The notes beneath the pieces are model-generated. The model worked only from the letters and a program-made list of their open reading frames with translations, was not told the DNA's origin and made no database searches. 64,000 nt of DNA, from positions 434,001 through 498,000 of the forward strand of contig NJPS01000033.1 in assembly GCA_002946415.1 (NCBI GenBank). Reading direction: 5' to 3'. Shown here piece by piece: positions 35,458 to 45,477 of the stretch (positions within the stretch are counted from its first letter, which is position 1; the number at the start of each line of letters is the position of its first letter). Both the position numbers and the translations under genes were made by a program. The DNA comes from Rutstroemia sp. NJR-2017a BVV2. Lineage: Eukaryota > Ascomycota > Leotiomycetes > Helotiales > Rutstroemiaceae.

Positions 35458-36768
35458 CTAGAAAATAGCCAATGGTTTCAGTATCTGACTCATGTCGAGT
35501 TTGTAACCATTGATGTAAGCTGTACCCATTTGCGTCAGCTGCGATACGGTATTGACCGGTGAGATATTATCCTCATCTCCCCCAATTGAAGGCTGACTGA
35601 AACTGGGGATCTGGACATCCATAGTAAGTGGGTTGCGGGTTGACAATCCACTATAGGGAATTTTGCTTTCGCCCCAGGGGCACAGATGACTAGAGTCTCC
35701 CGCATACCTTGGCCTTTTATGAATAGCCCCTAACCATGCCGTCAGGATTGCCTCGGCTAGAGTGAATACATATCTCACTACAATTGTATCTTCCCTTTCC
35801 GCACCGTTCATCTCCACCATCATAAGTGTGATAAACTAGCCCTCTCGTCCCAATTTCCTGCGCTTGATGGTTCCAATAAGTCTTCAATTTTGTTAATACC
35901 AGTTCTCAGAAAGATGATGCTGTTTTCTGCCCTCGATGCCGTTTTTACTACCGCTGCCTACGTATAGAAGACAATGCTTCTCAGGATAGAACTTTCTTCT
36001 TGGCTTAAGAAGCCACCCATATACACCTGCGTTCTGTGTCTCTATCCAAGGCAAGGCCTCAAGTTTCGCAACAGTTGGCGGTTCGTGACTTGCTAGAAGA
36101 TGCTTGGCTTGGATTGGAATACCCTTTGCAATAATAGAGAGCCATGTCTGCGCTGGGTTCTGAGACAAAGCTTTCCTCCAATTATCTGTCATATCTACAC
36201 GCATAAGGCCGTCCCACAGTTCCCGCAAGCGTCCTTGGATGATGATTTCCTCGACTTCGGGTGACAAGACTTGCGGCCCCTGAACGACTGACTGCGAGTC
36301 ATTATCGCGAATCCGGTCGACGAGCCGTGGGAGCTGTGTCTGAACAGAGCCAAGCTTTCTCCCTAGGCGTCTTGCAATCGCACGAGGGTGAATACCTTGT
36401 TTCCATAGCTCGCCCATATATTCAATCTCTTCACTGCTATATTTGCCCTCCTTGACCGGCTTCAACAACGCTTTCAGCGTCTCATCGCGTCTAAGCCTTC
36501 CGTGAAGAAAGGGTCCTGATACCCCGAGGCTATATGCTACCTCTCATACTTGACAACCTTGTCGGAACATCTCCCTGGGGTATTTATCCATCTCATCCGT
36601 CCATGTCTTCGGTATCTTCTTTGGTTCATCGAGGCGGTTGCTGTACCACGACTTTTGAAAACCTAGCAGTTGGTCCACCATGAAAATGCGTCCTGCGTGT
36701 GGCCTCCATTTCCTAGATACGCCGCCCATAATGCACTTGAGAGCTGCCTGCCTGGTGACATTCTGCAT
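35458..36768 (-). pseudogene. Interrupted HTH plus GIY-YIG nuclease-like gene
   Basis: Three minus-strand segments belong to one reading register: 36768-36544, 36543-35893 and 35823-35458. The first ends REMFRQGCQV and is broken by a single in-frame TGA (36546-36544), after which the same frame continues EVAYSLGVSGP, so the stop splits a helix-turn-helix-like motif. A second HTH, EIEYMGELWKQGIHPRAIA, follows. Then a GIY-YIG-type core appears: GVYGWLL ... LLYVGSGS ... RKQHHL, giving the GIY, YIG, Arg and His landmarks. At SENW the frame is lost (about 35900); about 20 codons of plausible continuation (from TKLKTYWNHQAQEIG) lie in another frame, and the original frame resumes near 35830 (MNGAEREDTIVVRYVF). 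An unrecognised intron could explain one break but not all. GIY-YIG domains cut DNA and occur in repair, homing and mobile elements. The gene is probably decaying. Confidence 0.7.
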
Positions 36769-37271
36769 TGTACTGTTGCTGAGTTGTTGGCCCGGATGAT
36801 GACCAGGCGCGAGAACGAGGTGAATTGGTCATGAGACGGACTTTTGTGATGGAACTTAGGGATTCTTTCATAAGAGGTACTGTGAAATGTAAGAAGTGAT
36901 GATTATTCTTGGCTAACTACAAGGTCTTAAGGACCTTTTATAGACCATTTATCGGTCCGTTTAAGAGGCGTAGTACATATAATTTGAGCCCTTCTGTACA
37001 TTCATAAATGAGTCGGACAAGCGGAAATGAGGGCATTCCCAGGTGAATCTCTTCCGTACGGTCGTCTCACAGGTACTGTAGATTTGACCTCTGAACCGTG
37101 GTGCCACTCATATCACTATGGGCACGATGTGCTTGGGTTCATTTCTTTAAACTATGAGGATAGATAGCCCTAACTCACCGTGTAGACCTACGCCCTCCGA
37201 ACAGCGTATATTTTTATGAAGGCTCATATTCGTATCAGATGTCATATAAACATGTCGTAAAGCTCTAGGTC
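36769..37271. other. Spacer between the broken nuclease gene and the fold-back repeat
   Basis: This would include the former promoter of the interrupted gene. Nothing else was recognised. Confidence 0.4.
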
Positions 37272-37430
37272 TGAAATAAGCCATGCCAGCGCCATCCAAC
37301 CTCGCCGGTGCCACTGTTTACCCCTTGTTTCATGGATACCAGTGATGCTTGGTGATTTGAACGAAGCAAGGGGTAAATTGGTAGGAGCGCCAGCCAGCGA
37401 AGTCGGGTGGCGCCGGCATGGCTTATCTCA
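37272..37430. repeat. Imperfect fold-back inverted repeat (MITE-like)
   Basis: The left arm, 37272-37327, begins TGAAATAAGCCATGCCAGCG and ends GTTTACCCCTTG. The right arm, 37367-37430, begins CAAGGGGTAAAT and ends GGCATGGCTTATCTCA. The arms pair over about 55 bp around a 39-bp centre. Many mismatches are transitions (for example CCAGCGCC against CCGGCGCC). I could not find a clear target-site duplication. The form fits a small non-autonomous fold-back element or a MITE remnant; a stable RNA hairpin is the other option. Confidence 0.7.
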
Positions 37431-37944
37431 AAACTCAGCTCTATATGGCTTGCCATATGCATATATTTATCCCATAGACCTATGGTAAATATAGACTTCT
37501 TACTGTATGTGGACCGTGCTCGAGTTCCTCACGTACGGAGTTACCTGGTTGGGCTTGCCGAGGATCGGCATTTCGTAGCCCGCGGGTAGCTCTCCAGGCT
37601 TCCCCGCAATTTTGAAAGCTATTGTAATAAGCTAGATGAGACGTCAACACTATTCGCTCCCATCACTAACGTCTCGGTGTTCCTTCCACGATGTCGGAAA
37701 CACTCTTCTACATGAAACCCATTTCTACAAATCTACCCCTCTACATCACTTCCTTAACCAATAAAACGAAATTCAGACCTGCCGGGTGATAATCATTGAA
37801 GGAGATCCATTCCCATCTCTTACGCTGAGTTACTTTTCGGGCCCTCTTTCGTCATGTCTGCCATTCGAGTTGCCCCGAATGTAGGTGCCAAGCTTCCTTA
37901 TTACGTAGCAGATGTTGACCATTCTTTAGAAAGCCGCCCGGGCT
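37431..37944. promoter_or_regulatory. Upstream region of the transhydrogenase gene, with an out-of-frame upstream ATG
   Basis: This is the probable promoter and leader. An ATG at 37854 opens a 148-codon frame that overlaps the main start at 37945 in a different frame; if transcribed it could lower translation of the main protein. Confidence 0.4.
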
Positions 37945-39640
37945 ATGAGCCTGCTTCGAACAATTCAATATACCCACCCACCGTCTTGTCCCTGTCATGG
38001 AAACCCCGGACACCATCACCATCATCCGCCTTCCGGACTGCTTTCACAAACAAAGCGAAATCTGCAGAGGAATTATGCCACGCCTGTCGACACCTCGAGG
38101 CAAAAGGAATATGCGTTCGAGATGGCTGCTTCTTCAATCAGATTCGGGCCCGGCGTAACAAAGGAAGTAGGGCAGGATTTCAAGAATCTGGGATCGAAGA
38201 GAGTTTGTGTGGTGACGGACAAAGTTGTGAAGAATCTAGATGCCATGAAACAAGTGGTGGAAGGACTGAACAGAGAAGGGGTGGAGTTTACTGTGTTTGA
38301 GGATTGTAGGGTTGAACCAAAAGATACTTCGTGAGTGATATTCCTTGACGATTTGCAGGTCTGGCACAAGCAACATCACTGCTATTGTCGAGTTGTGTAG
38401 CAGGCCTGTTCTTACTGGAAACTCTAGGGCTAATACTTGTACCTAGGGTAAAACAAGCCATTGAGTTTTCAAAGTCATATGGTCCGGATGCTTTCCTCGC
38501 AGTCGGTGGTGGTTCAGTCATTGATACTGCCAAGCTCATGAATCTATACACGTGCTACCCCGATGCAGACTTTATGGACTTTGTTAACGCTCCACTTGGC
38601 AAAGGACGACCGGTAGACAAAACTCTCTTACCACTGATTGCAGTACCCACTACCGCGGGAACTGGGTCGGAGACAACAGGCACTGCAATCTTCGATCTAG
38701 TTTCTCATCGTGCGAAGACAGGCATTGCCCATCGGAATCTCAAACCATTGCTCGGTATATGCGATCCGTTGAATACGCGCACTATGCCTTCAGCTGTCCA
38801 TGCAAGCTCTGGTCTTGATGTGTTATGCCATAGTTTGGAGAGCTGGACAGCGATTCCTTACTATGAAAGGATTCCAAGACCCACGAATCCGATAAACAGA
38901 CCAGCGTATCAGGGTGCTAATCCTATCAGTGATATCTTTTCATTGCAAGCTCTGAGAAGCACGGCAAAATACCTGCCTAGAGCAACAAAAGACCCCGAGG
39001 ATCATGAAGCGCAAAGTCAGATGTTACTTGCCGCTACTTTAGCAGGTGTAGGATTCGGTAATGCGGGCGTACATTTATGTCATGGTGAGTTTTCCATTCC
39101 ACAGCGTCATAATCTTTCTTTGCAGTGATGGTAGTGGATCATCATACTCTGTCAAGCTGAGCTGGATCATCCAGCAGGAATCTTGTTATGACACGTGTAC
39201 TAACAGTCCCAGGAATGTCATACCCAATATCTGGCCAGAATCCTGGATACACGCATCCAGGATATGTGACCAATACCCCAATCATACCGCATGGCGTATC
39301 TGTGGCTGTTTCCGCTCCAGCTGTATTCCGTTTCACCGGCCCGTCCAATCCTGAAAGACATCTTGCTGCGGCAGAGTGCTTCGGAGTTGATATCTCCAAT
39401 GTCAAGAAAGAAAGCGCTGGTGAGGTCTTGGGGGAAGCTTTGCAGAAATTCCTGGAAACACTTGGTGATCAACCAAAAGGTCTGAAGGATCTAGGATTCA
39501 AGCGCGAGCATATTGATGATTTGGTAGAGGGCACAATTCCACAAAAGAGAGTGTTGATGCTCGCACCTGGATTGGCAGAGGAGGTTGGAGAAGAGAGGGA
39601 GCAACTCAGAGCTCTGTTCGAGGACGCGTTTGAGGGCTGA
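37945..39640 (+). CDS. Hydroxyacid-oxoacid transhydrogenase, mitochondrial (ADHFE1-like, iron-type alcohol dehydrogenase)
   Basis: Exons 37945-38330, 38447-39084 and 39213-39640 give 483 residues; the introns are 116 and 128 nt and both joins keep frame. The ATG at 37945 gives an Arg/His-rich, acid-poor N-terminus (MSLLRTIQYTHPP) fitting a mitochondrial targeting peptide, then the family signature YAFEMAASSIRFGPGVTKEVG. The dinucleotide-binding GGGSVIDTAK is at about residue 155 and PTTAGTGSETT at about 200. Metal ligands are expected in SGLDVLCHSLESWTA and in VHLCHGMSYPISG, which spans the exon 2/3 join. The enzyme transfers hydride between 4-hydroxybutyrate and 2-oxoglutarate, linking GABA/4-hydroxybutyrate use to the TCA cycle; in fungi the exact substrate is inferred. 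Length fits the family (about 470-490). Confidence 0.93.
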
Positions 39641-40108
39641 TTGTACAATGATGAATGCGCAAGATGTATATATGTTTTTTGGTCGCTGCTTTAAGGCAGT
39701 ATTCACTACCGCGATGTTACCATTCACTTTCTACCGAGAAATCACCAATTTATATGCAAATTAAGTACCGCCTTCTTGAGATCAAAATGTCCTTAGTTTC
39801 AACTTCAAATTTTCTGTATTCATAAATGCAAATTGGTTGTTTTCAGTTTCGATTTCTGGAGCATTCTTGTTTCTTCTTGTAACCACTCACTATTCATGCC
39901 AATGACTGCTCGCATCACTTGACATCCTATTAAATCCGTGACGGCGACTTTTGTACCTGACAGCGATCAATTCGACGTTTTTACAAGGCTAATGCAGTTC
40001 CTCGTTCTACCTTCATTCTTTTAACTTTGTTTCACTCGATCTTACATATTCCTGCCCTTGTTCGTTTGTCTTATCCTAACTAGAAAGAAAACAAGAAAGA
40101 AAGAAAGA
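39641..40108. other. Intergenic region
   Basis: Contains the 3' flank of the transhydrogenase gene and the promoter and leader of the following gene, with an A/G-rich stretch just before its ATG. Confidence 0.45.
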
Positions 40109-41597
40109 ATGTCTTCTTTGAAACTCCCACACTTCTTCAGGAGAGATAGCTCAACTACTTCGCGCAGCTCGACGAGAACTGCTACTCGTGGTACCACTCC
40201 CATTTCATTCCTTTCCTTTCCTTTTTCTATGCCTCACCGCTCCTTTGGAATTTACTCGACTTGGAGAGCAATTGCATCATCATCATCATCACTAACACCC
40301 CAGCTGACTTCTCCTCCATCATCAACGCGTTGCAAACTCCGCTGCCGCCGTCTCCTGCGCCGTCACCCGCGCCGTCGATCATTTCTACTGCGAGAGGGAG
40401 AGTGAGGGATCGCCTGAATATTCTGAGGAGGAATCCCGTGTCGGTTTATGTTTCGGCGGAGGACGAGAGGAGGGCGAGGGAGGAGGGAGAACGGAGGAAA
40501 GAAAGGTTTAGGACGGAGAGGAACGAGAGGGAGGAATGTTGGGTTAGGGATTTGTAGGTTGTTTTCGGTTTTGTGTTCTTTACTTTTCTGGGGGGAAGTG
40601 GAGATGCTTCGTTTTCATGGCGGAATCTATCTTTCGTTTGCCCCATTCGGGTTAACCCCAAATTTCCTCACCTTTCTCCTAAACATATTCCCCTCCCTGA
40701 TCACCCCATCATCCCTCACCCCATACTAACACCACCCCCAGCAAAAACCACCCCCACGCCCTCCGCTGCCACCCCTGCTCCCTCTCCTCCGGCTCCGCGC
40801 CCGTCCTCCCGCCTCCACCACAGCCCATCAGGCGCTCAACCTCGTTCCTCAGACGAGCCAGTCTCTCCATCCGGTCCTTTGTAGGCCTAGGTCGTGTCAG
40901 CTCTGCCGGTGTGGGAAGCGAGCGCGCCAGTGTGACGTCGACTACTCCTACTTCGCCTACCCCGCGTACGTCGTATGGATTCCGCAGCCCGACTTCGCCG
41001 GGTACGACCTCGCCGGTTCTGAATGCTGCGACTTCTTCGACGCGGTCGACGATTGCGGGGATGCCGGGTATGTTGGGTGTTTCTTTTTGCTTTCTGAGGA
41101 TATGTAGATTTGCTGCTCTGGAGTTTTTAGTTCTTCCTCCGAGTCACTTTTCTCTTTCCCTTAGCCAATCTTGTTTCCTTCCCAATCTTCCCCTCTTCTA
41201 ATCCCGCTCTTCCCTTCTTCCACTTCCCTTCGCCAATCTTCTTCCTTTTCCCTTTCCCTTTCCCCTTCCTTTCTCTTCCTCCTCTCCCCTCCCCCCCCCA
41301 AATAATCACTAATCTAACCTCCCCCTCCTCACAGCCACCAACCGCCTCAGTCTTGACAACCGGCGCAGTCTTGACAACCGGCGCAGCCGCGGATCCGCAC
41401 GTCTCTCAGGCTATTTCCCCGATTTCACCTGGGAGGGAGAGTTTACCGAGGGGAGAGGCATGCTAGAAGAGGAAGAAGATGATGAGAGGGAGGAGAGGGA
41501 GGAGAGGAAGGATGCAGACGAGGAAGAGAACAGCATTGTGGAGAAGGAGAGGGATGGAGAGGGGAAGGAGGCAAAGGGGGGGGCTGTGATGATATAG
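40109..41597 (+). CDS. Uncharacterised Ser/Arg/Glu-rich protein, four exons
   Basis: Exons 40109-40190, 40304-40553, 40742-41067 and 41335-41597 join in frame to 306 residues. The three introns have donors GTACCA, GTAGGT and GTATGT, branch-like CTAAC near each 3' end, and CAG acceptors. Exon 1 is basic and Ser-rich (MSSLKLPHFFRRDSSTTSRSS). Exon 2 has RGRVRDRLNILRRNPVSVYV, then a charged helix (EDERRAREEGERRKERF). Exon 3 gives LPPPPQPIRRSTSFLRRASL and a Ser/Thr/Pro stretch. Exon 4 has a duplicated SLDNRR, an aromatic patch (GYFPDFTWEGEF) and a Glu-rich helix ending VMI. No single open frame shows this gene; support is that four exons keep phase across consensus splice sites. The basic and acidic helices and RRxS sites suggest a phosphorylated, largely disordered protein. 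I do not recognise a family. Confidence 0.68.
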
Positions 41598-42446
41598 AAT
41601 TGCTCGATTGGGTATTTTTGCGTGCATAAGGAAAGGGAAGGGCAGAAAAGAGTGCTACAAATTAGCATCACATAATGTTGACTAGAGAGGGGGGGATGGC
41701 CAAAATGATAAGATGAGCATAGATTTGCGATGAATAACTATTAATGCATGATGCAGGGCGCAGGATAGATCAGAACTAATTGAGAGAAGTTTTTATTTTC
41801 AATTAAACAGCGATATGTGCACTGGTGGTGGGCGCAAGTTTTTGAGAACGAGAGGCCGGGCATGAAGATATGTTTAATAGTTGATGGTGTTTTGGTGGTG
41901 TATCCCCAGTACACGCAGGGTAGCTTCATCGTCGTTGGTATCTTAGGTGGTAATCCTGCTGGGGAACAAACATCCCGCATACCGAGTTATCAAACAAGAT
42001 GTAAACAGTCACAAGAGTAAAACCTTCAAAGTATCCGGCGCCGAATACTAGATAGCGCTCACTCACTGCATGCACAACACTCGCAGAGGAGAATATGAAA
42101 GCAAAAAGTACGAGCCAAACGAGAAAAGGGTATTTGCATTTCCACATAACTACCCAGCTAGCATACCTACATCCATCTTACGTTCCTTGCTTCCATCCAT
42201 CCATCCTTCCTTCCATCCTTGCCACCTCATCCTATGAAAACTAACGCAAAAAAAAGGATACTATGCCATCTAATCCATTGATCAAATCCACCCACGAAAA
42301 GTTACGCCCAAAACAAAAATCCCAACGGACAATAACATATTATTTTCCATCCGTCTCTATACCCTCCAATTCGTCATCCGTCCGTCAGGCGGAGAACTTA
42401 AGTCCGGAGCATAAAAATGCCTTCGCTTCCACCTGGTTATCTCAAA
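41598..42446. other. Intergenic region between convergent genes
   Basis: 3' flanks of the four-exon gene (+) and HSE1 (-). Includes a CCATCC-rich stretch at about 42190-42225. No gene was seen. Confidence 0.45.
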
Positions 42447-44650
42447 CTAATACGCAGCACTCTGTCTATAAAAGTCCGCAGGATTAGCAGCAGCACCTGG
42501 CGGAGCACTCGGTGCATTCCCATCACTACTACCTGGTCGTTGGTAGGCCTTGTATTGGCTTGGTAAAGAGGCTCTAGCGTCCTGATTTAAGTTTGGGTAG
42601 CCAGCATTCATTTGCACGGGGCTAGGAACCTGGTTTGGTGGAGGTAAAGGAGGGTCATACGAAGGTTGAGAGGGTTGAGATGGCTGAGAGGGCTGGGGTG
42701 GTTGAGATGGCTGTTGTGGTGGTTTGTAGGCATGATATTGTAGAGGTGCCGGTACTTGAGCTGGAGGGATGGAGGAATAGCCGTCTGGCTCGCCACCAGG
42801 GTAGGCGGCGTATGGTGCTAAGGGTTGTGGGTTTAGTTGCTGGATGGGGGAGTCGTAGACAGAGGTGGCGAGTTCTTGGGGGTTGGAGTATGTGCTTTGG
42901 GGCCGGTGACCTGTTTGGGGTTGTTGAGTTGGATATTGCGTGGGAGGAGGACTATTTGTTTGGAGAGGTGCGGGTTTACTGCCTGAAGGGATACGAGGTG
43001 TTGGGTCCCTCTGAGGATACTGTTGCCGTCCATCAGCTGGTGGAGGTTGTTGACCTGGTGGAACAACATAGAACGGTGCAGGTCCATTACGTGGGGGATA
43101 GTTACTGGGAGGAGATGATTGTCGCTGATATGGTGGTTCTGCTTAATTTAGTATATTACTTATCATGGGGACAATTTGAGACCAACCTTGCTGTGGTGAG
43201 AAGTATCTTTCAGGACCTTGTTGAGGTGGTGCTGCTTGAGGAGGATACGAATAACCTTGTGGTCCTTGCGGGACTTGACCCGGTCGCCCATATTGGTAGG
43301 GTTGTGCTTGGGTCATGGACGCATCTAATAAGTTCTCGTAATCGCGACATGATTTGATGAACCTCTCATTGAGCTGGGTAAAGTCATCTGGAACGAATTA
43401 GAAAGTATGGAACATGCCGAAGCCTGGAAGACAAACCCTTTCTTTGTGAATATTTCCCGATCAACTCTATGAGTTTCGGACGAATGGCAAGAGTGGAGTG
43501 GTATAATTTCTGCGACGGTTAGTATTCGGCTTCGGGGACAAGTGAAGATCCCATGACTTACGGTGATTTCCTCATTATCCCGGACGTTTAATTCAGAGGT
43601 TGAAGTACTCAGTAGCGTAAGTAACTTCTCTACGTTCTTGATCTCAGCGAAAACTTCAGCCTCCATTTGAGCTTCCCGTTGTAATTCTTCCGGTGTAGGA
43701 TCCATCAACTTCTCGACGTAATTTAGAGGGAAAATTCCCGTTTGGCCCCGTATCGATCCTCTCCACCAGTCTTTGTACACTGAGCCTACCACTGTGATAA
43801 TATCTCCTTTTCGAAATTGTAACTCGTCAGCATCAGTGGCTTGGAAGTCGTAAAGCGCTCTAACTCGCGAAACGGTAGCAGCCGTTGTGCCGGATGGGAC
43901 TGTTTGGGGCTGTGCAGCAGCTTGAGGTTGCGAAGGCCCGGCAGATGAAGTAGATTGCTGGGCAGGTTTCGGCTGGCTACTCTTGTCTTGGATAGAAAGC
44001 TTCAATGCCATTTGTAGTTCCTCCTCTTCCTTCTGGCGGTCCAAATCTGTAAGGCGACTCTTCGAGGGTGCGGATGGCGGATGTAGGTTAGGGTTTTGAC
44101 TCTTGAGTCTGTGGTATTGATCATTCATGATTCCGAGATCAGGATCTTTGAACATTGTTGCCCATTCTTGCATCCTTTCGAGTATCTTCGCTTTAACTTG
44201 CTGGTGGGTGTTTCGATCATTCGCGAGCCTTAACAATGCATCCGTGAATGCTCTTGAAGCTAACTCTCTGTGCATTTTGGGCCCGCAGTTTTGACTGAGT
44301 GCATTGGCAAGCTGGCACGATGAATATTAGCCAAACCTGTCGTTGCGCATAGCTCCATCGTGACCAACCTCTAGAGTGTATAATTGAACGTTGGCATTTC
44401 GATGCGCCATCCTTTTGATCATACTCGCAACAGCATCTTTCGCACCACTATCCTCTCCTGTCACTTTGTCGCACACATCCATAATATATTCCCAGTTCTC
44501 CGACGTGAGGTTCTCGTCAGTCGCCTTAGCTATAAAATCACAAGGTAAGTAAGTAGTCGTTCATAAGGACGTCATTGTAGCGCCGAGCTGCCTCGTAGAA
44601 TGAAACTTACCGACGACATCGTCGAAGGCATTCTGTTGCGCTCGAAACAT
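42447..44650 (-). CDS. HSE1: HSE1, ESCRT-0 subunit (VHS-UIM-SH3 protein)
   Basis: Six exons: 44650-44611, 44529-44369, 44311-43562, 43509-43437, 43387-43187 and 43138-42447, all in frame, 638 residues. The start MFRAQQNAFDDVV and the following ATDENLTSENWEYIMDVC are characteristic. The VHS domain covers about 1-145. The ubiquitin-interacting motif is at about 160-178 (EEEELQMALKLSIQDK). The SH3 domain is at about 215-270 (RALYDFQATDADELQFRKGD, then GIFPLNYVE). A helical region for dimerising with Vps27 follows at about 280-410 (LYHSTLAIRPKLIELIGKY). The Pro/Gln/Tyr-rich tail ends NPADFYRQSAAY. HSE1 with Vps27 sorts ubiquitinated cargo at endosomes into multivesicular bodies. Length and order match filamentous fungal orthologues. 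The first coding exon is only 40 nt. Confidence 0.95.
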
Positions 44651-45477
44651 TTCAGTCAGGTCCTATGGAAAAGCGACTTCTTGGTAAGTGTATTCTCGGT
44701 GATTGTACTTCAGTGTGGTGTACTAGAGCAGTGGTTGTACTTATATTTCTGAATTGCGGCTGGTTAGTGCTTTGGCAAGGCTCCAAGCTTCTCGAACCCC
44801 GCTAAAGGAATCCTAAGTTAGCGGGTGCTATCCTTAGCATATGATCATGGCCATCACACGTCACTGTAGGACAAAGTGCGCGTTCACACGCCACCAGCTC
44901 GAATATGTAAAAGGTTTGTGCGATAGAATTTCACAATATTGTCGCTGCGAGAATAGTCATAAATCTCTTCGCTATTCTTTTCTGGCCAGACATCTTCTAT
45001 CTACCCAACCTCACCCAAGGTGGCAGCCCAGATCCGGTCCAGTCGCAATGTCAAGATTACACCATTCTCCTGTTTAAGTTCATCTAAGATTATCATTATC
45101 ACGCCAAATGCTTGAATCGATATGGAATATTCAAAGTTTGGATGGGCATCCAATATGAATTCTGGCTGGTCCTAGTTTCTACTCGCCTGAGAGCAAGAAG
45201 CGACGTTTTATTGTACATACAAACACACAGGTTTCCCCTACTCTGAACGCAACAGACGTGAAAAGGGGACGACGGTCCCACTTCCCGAGGACACATCACC
45301 CATGACAAGAAGAACTGTGAATGTTCAAACATAAGACGACCAGACGCTATGCTTCCAATGAAATATCTTCCCACCGATACCACAAACTTCCGTCCCGTGA
45401 TAAACGCGCCTATACTCCATCGTTATATGCATTAAGGAAGCCCTGCGAGAAATCTTTGCAACAAGTGGTAACCAGTG
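44651..45477. other. HSE1 upstream region and ZDS 3' flank
   Basis: Both neighbouring genes are on the minus strand. The first part is the HSE1 promoter and leader. No gene was seen. Confidence 0.45.

Noticed and set aside
41411..41671. 86-codon minus-strand Ser-rich open frame
   Set aside because: Antisense to the Glu/Arg-rich exon 4 of the four-exon gene; GAG codons read as CTC in reverse.
42635..43357. 240-codon open frame on the plus strand
   Set aside because: It is antisense to the Pro/Gln-rich tail of HSE1, whose exons splice in frame to the conserved ending; the Val/Glu/Leu-rich translation is a complement artefact.
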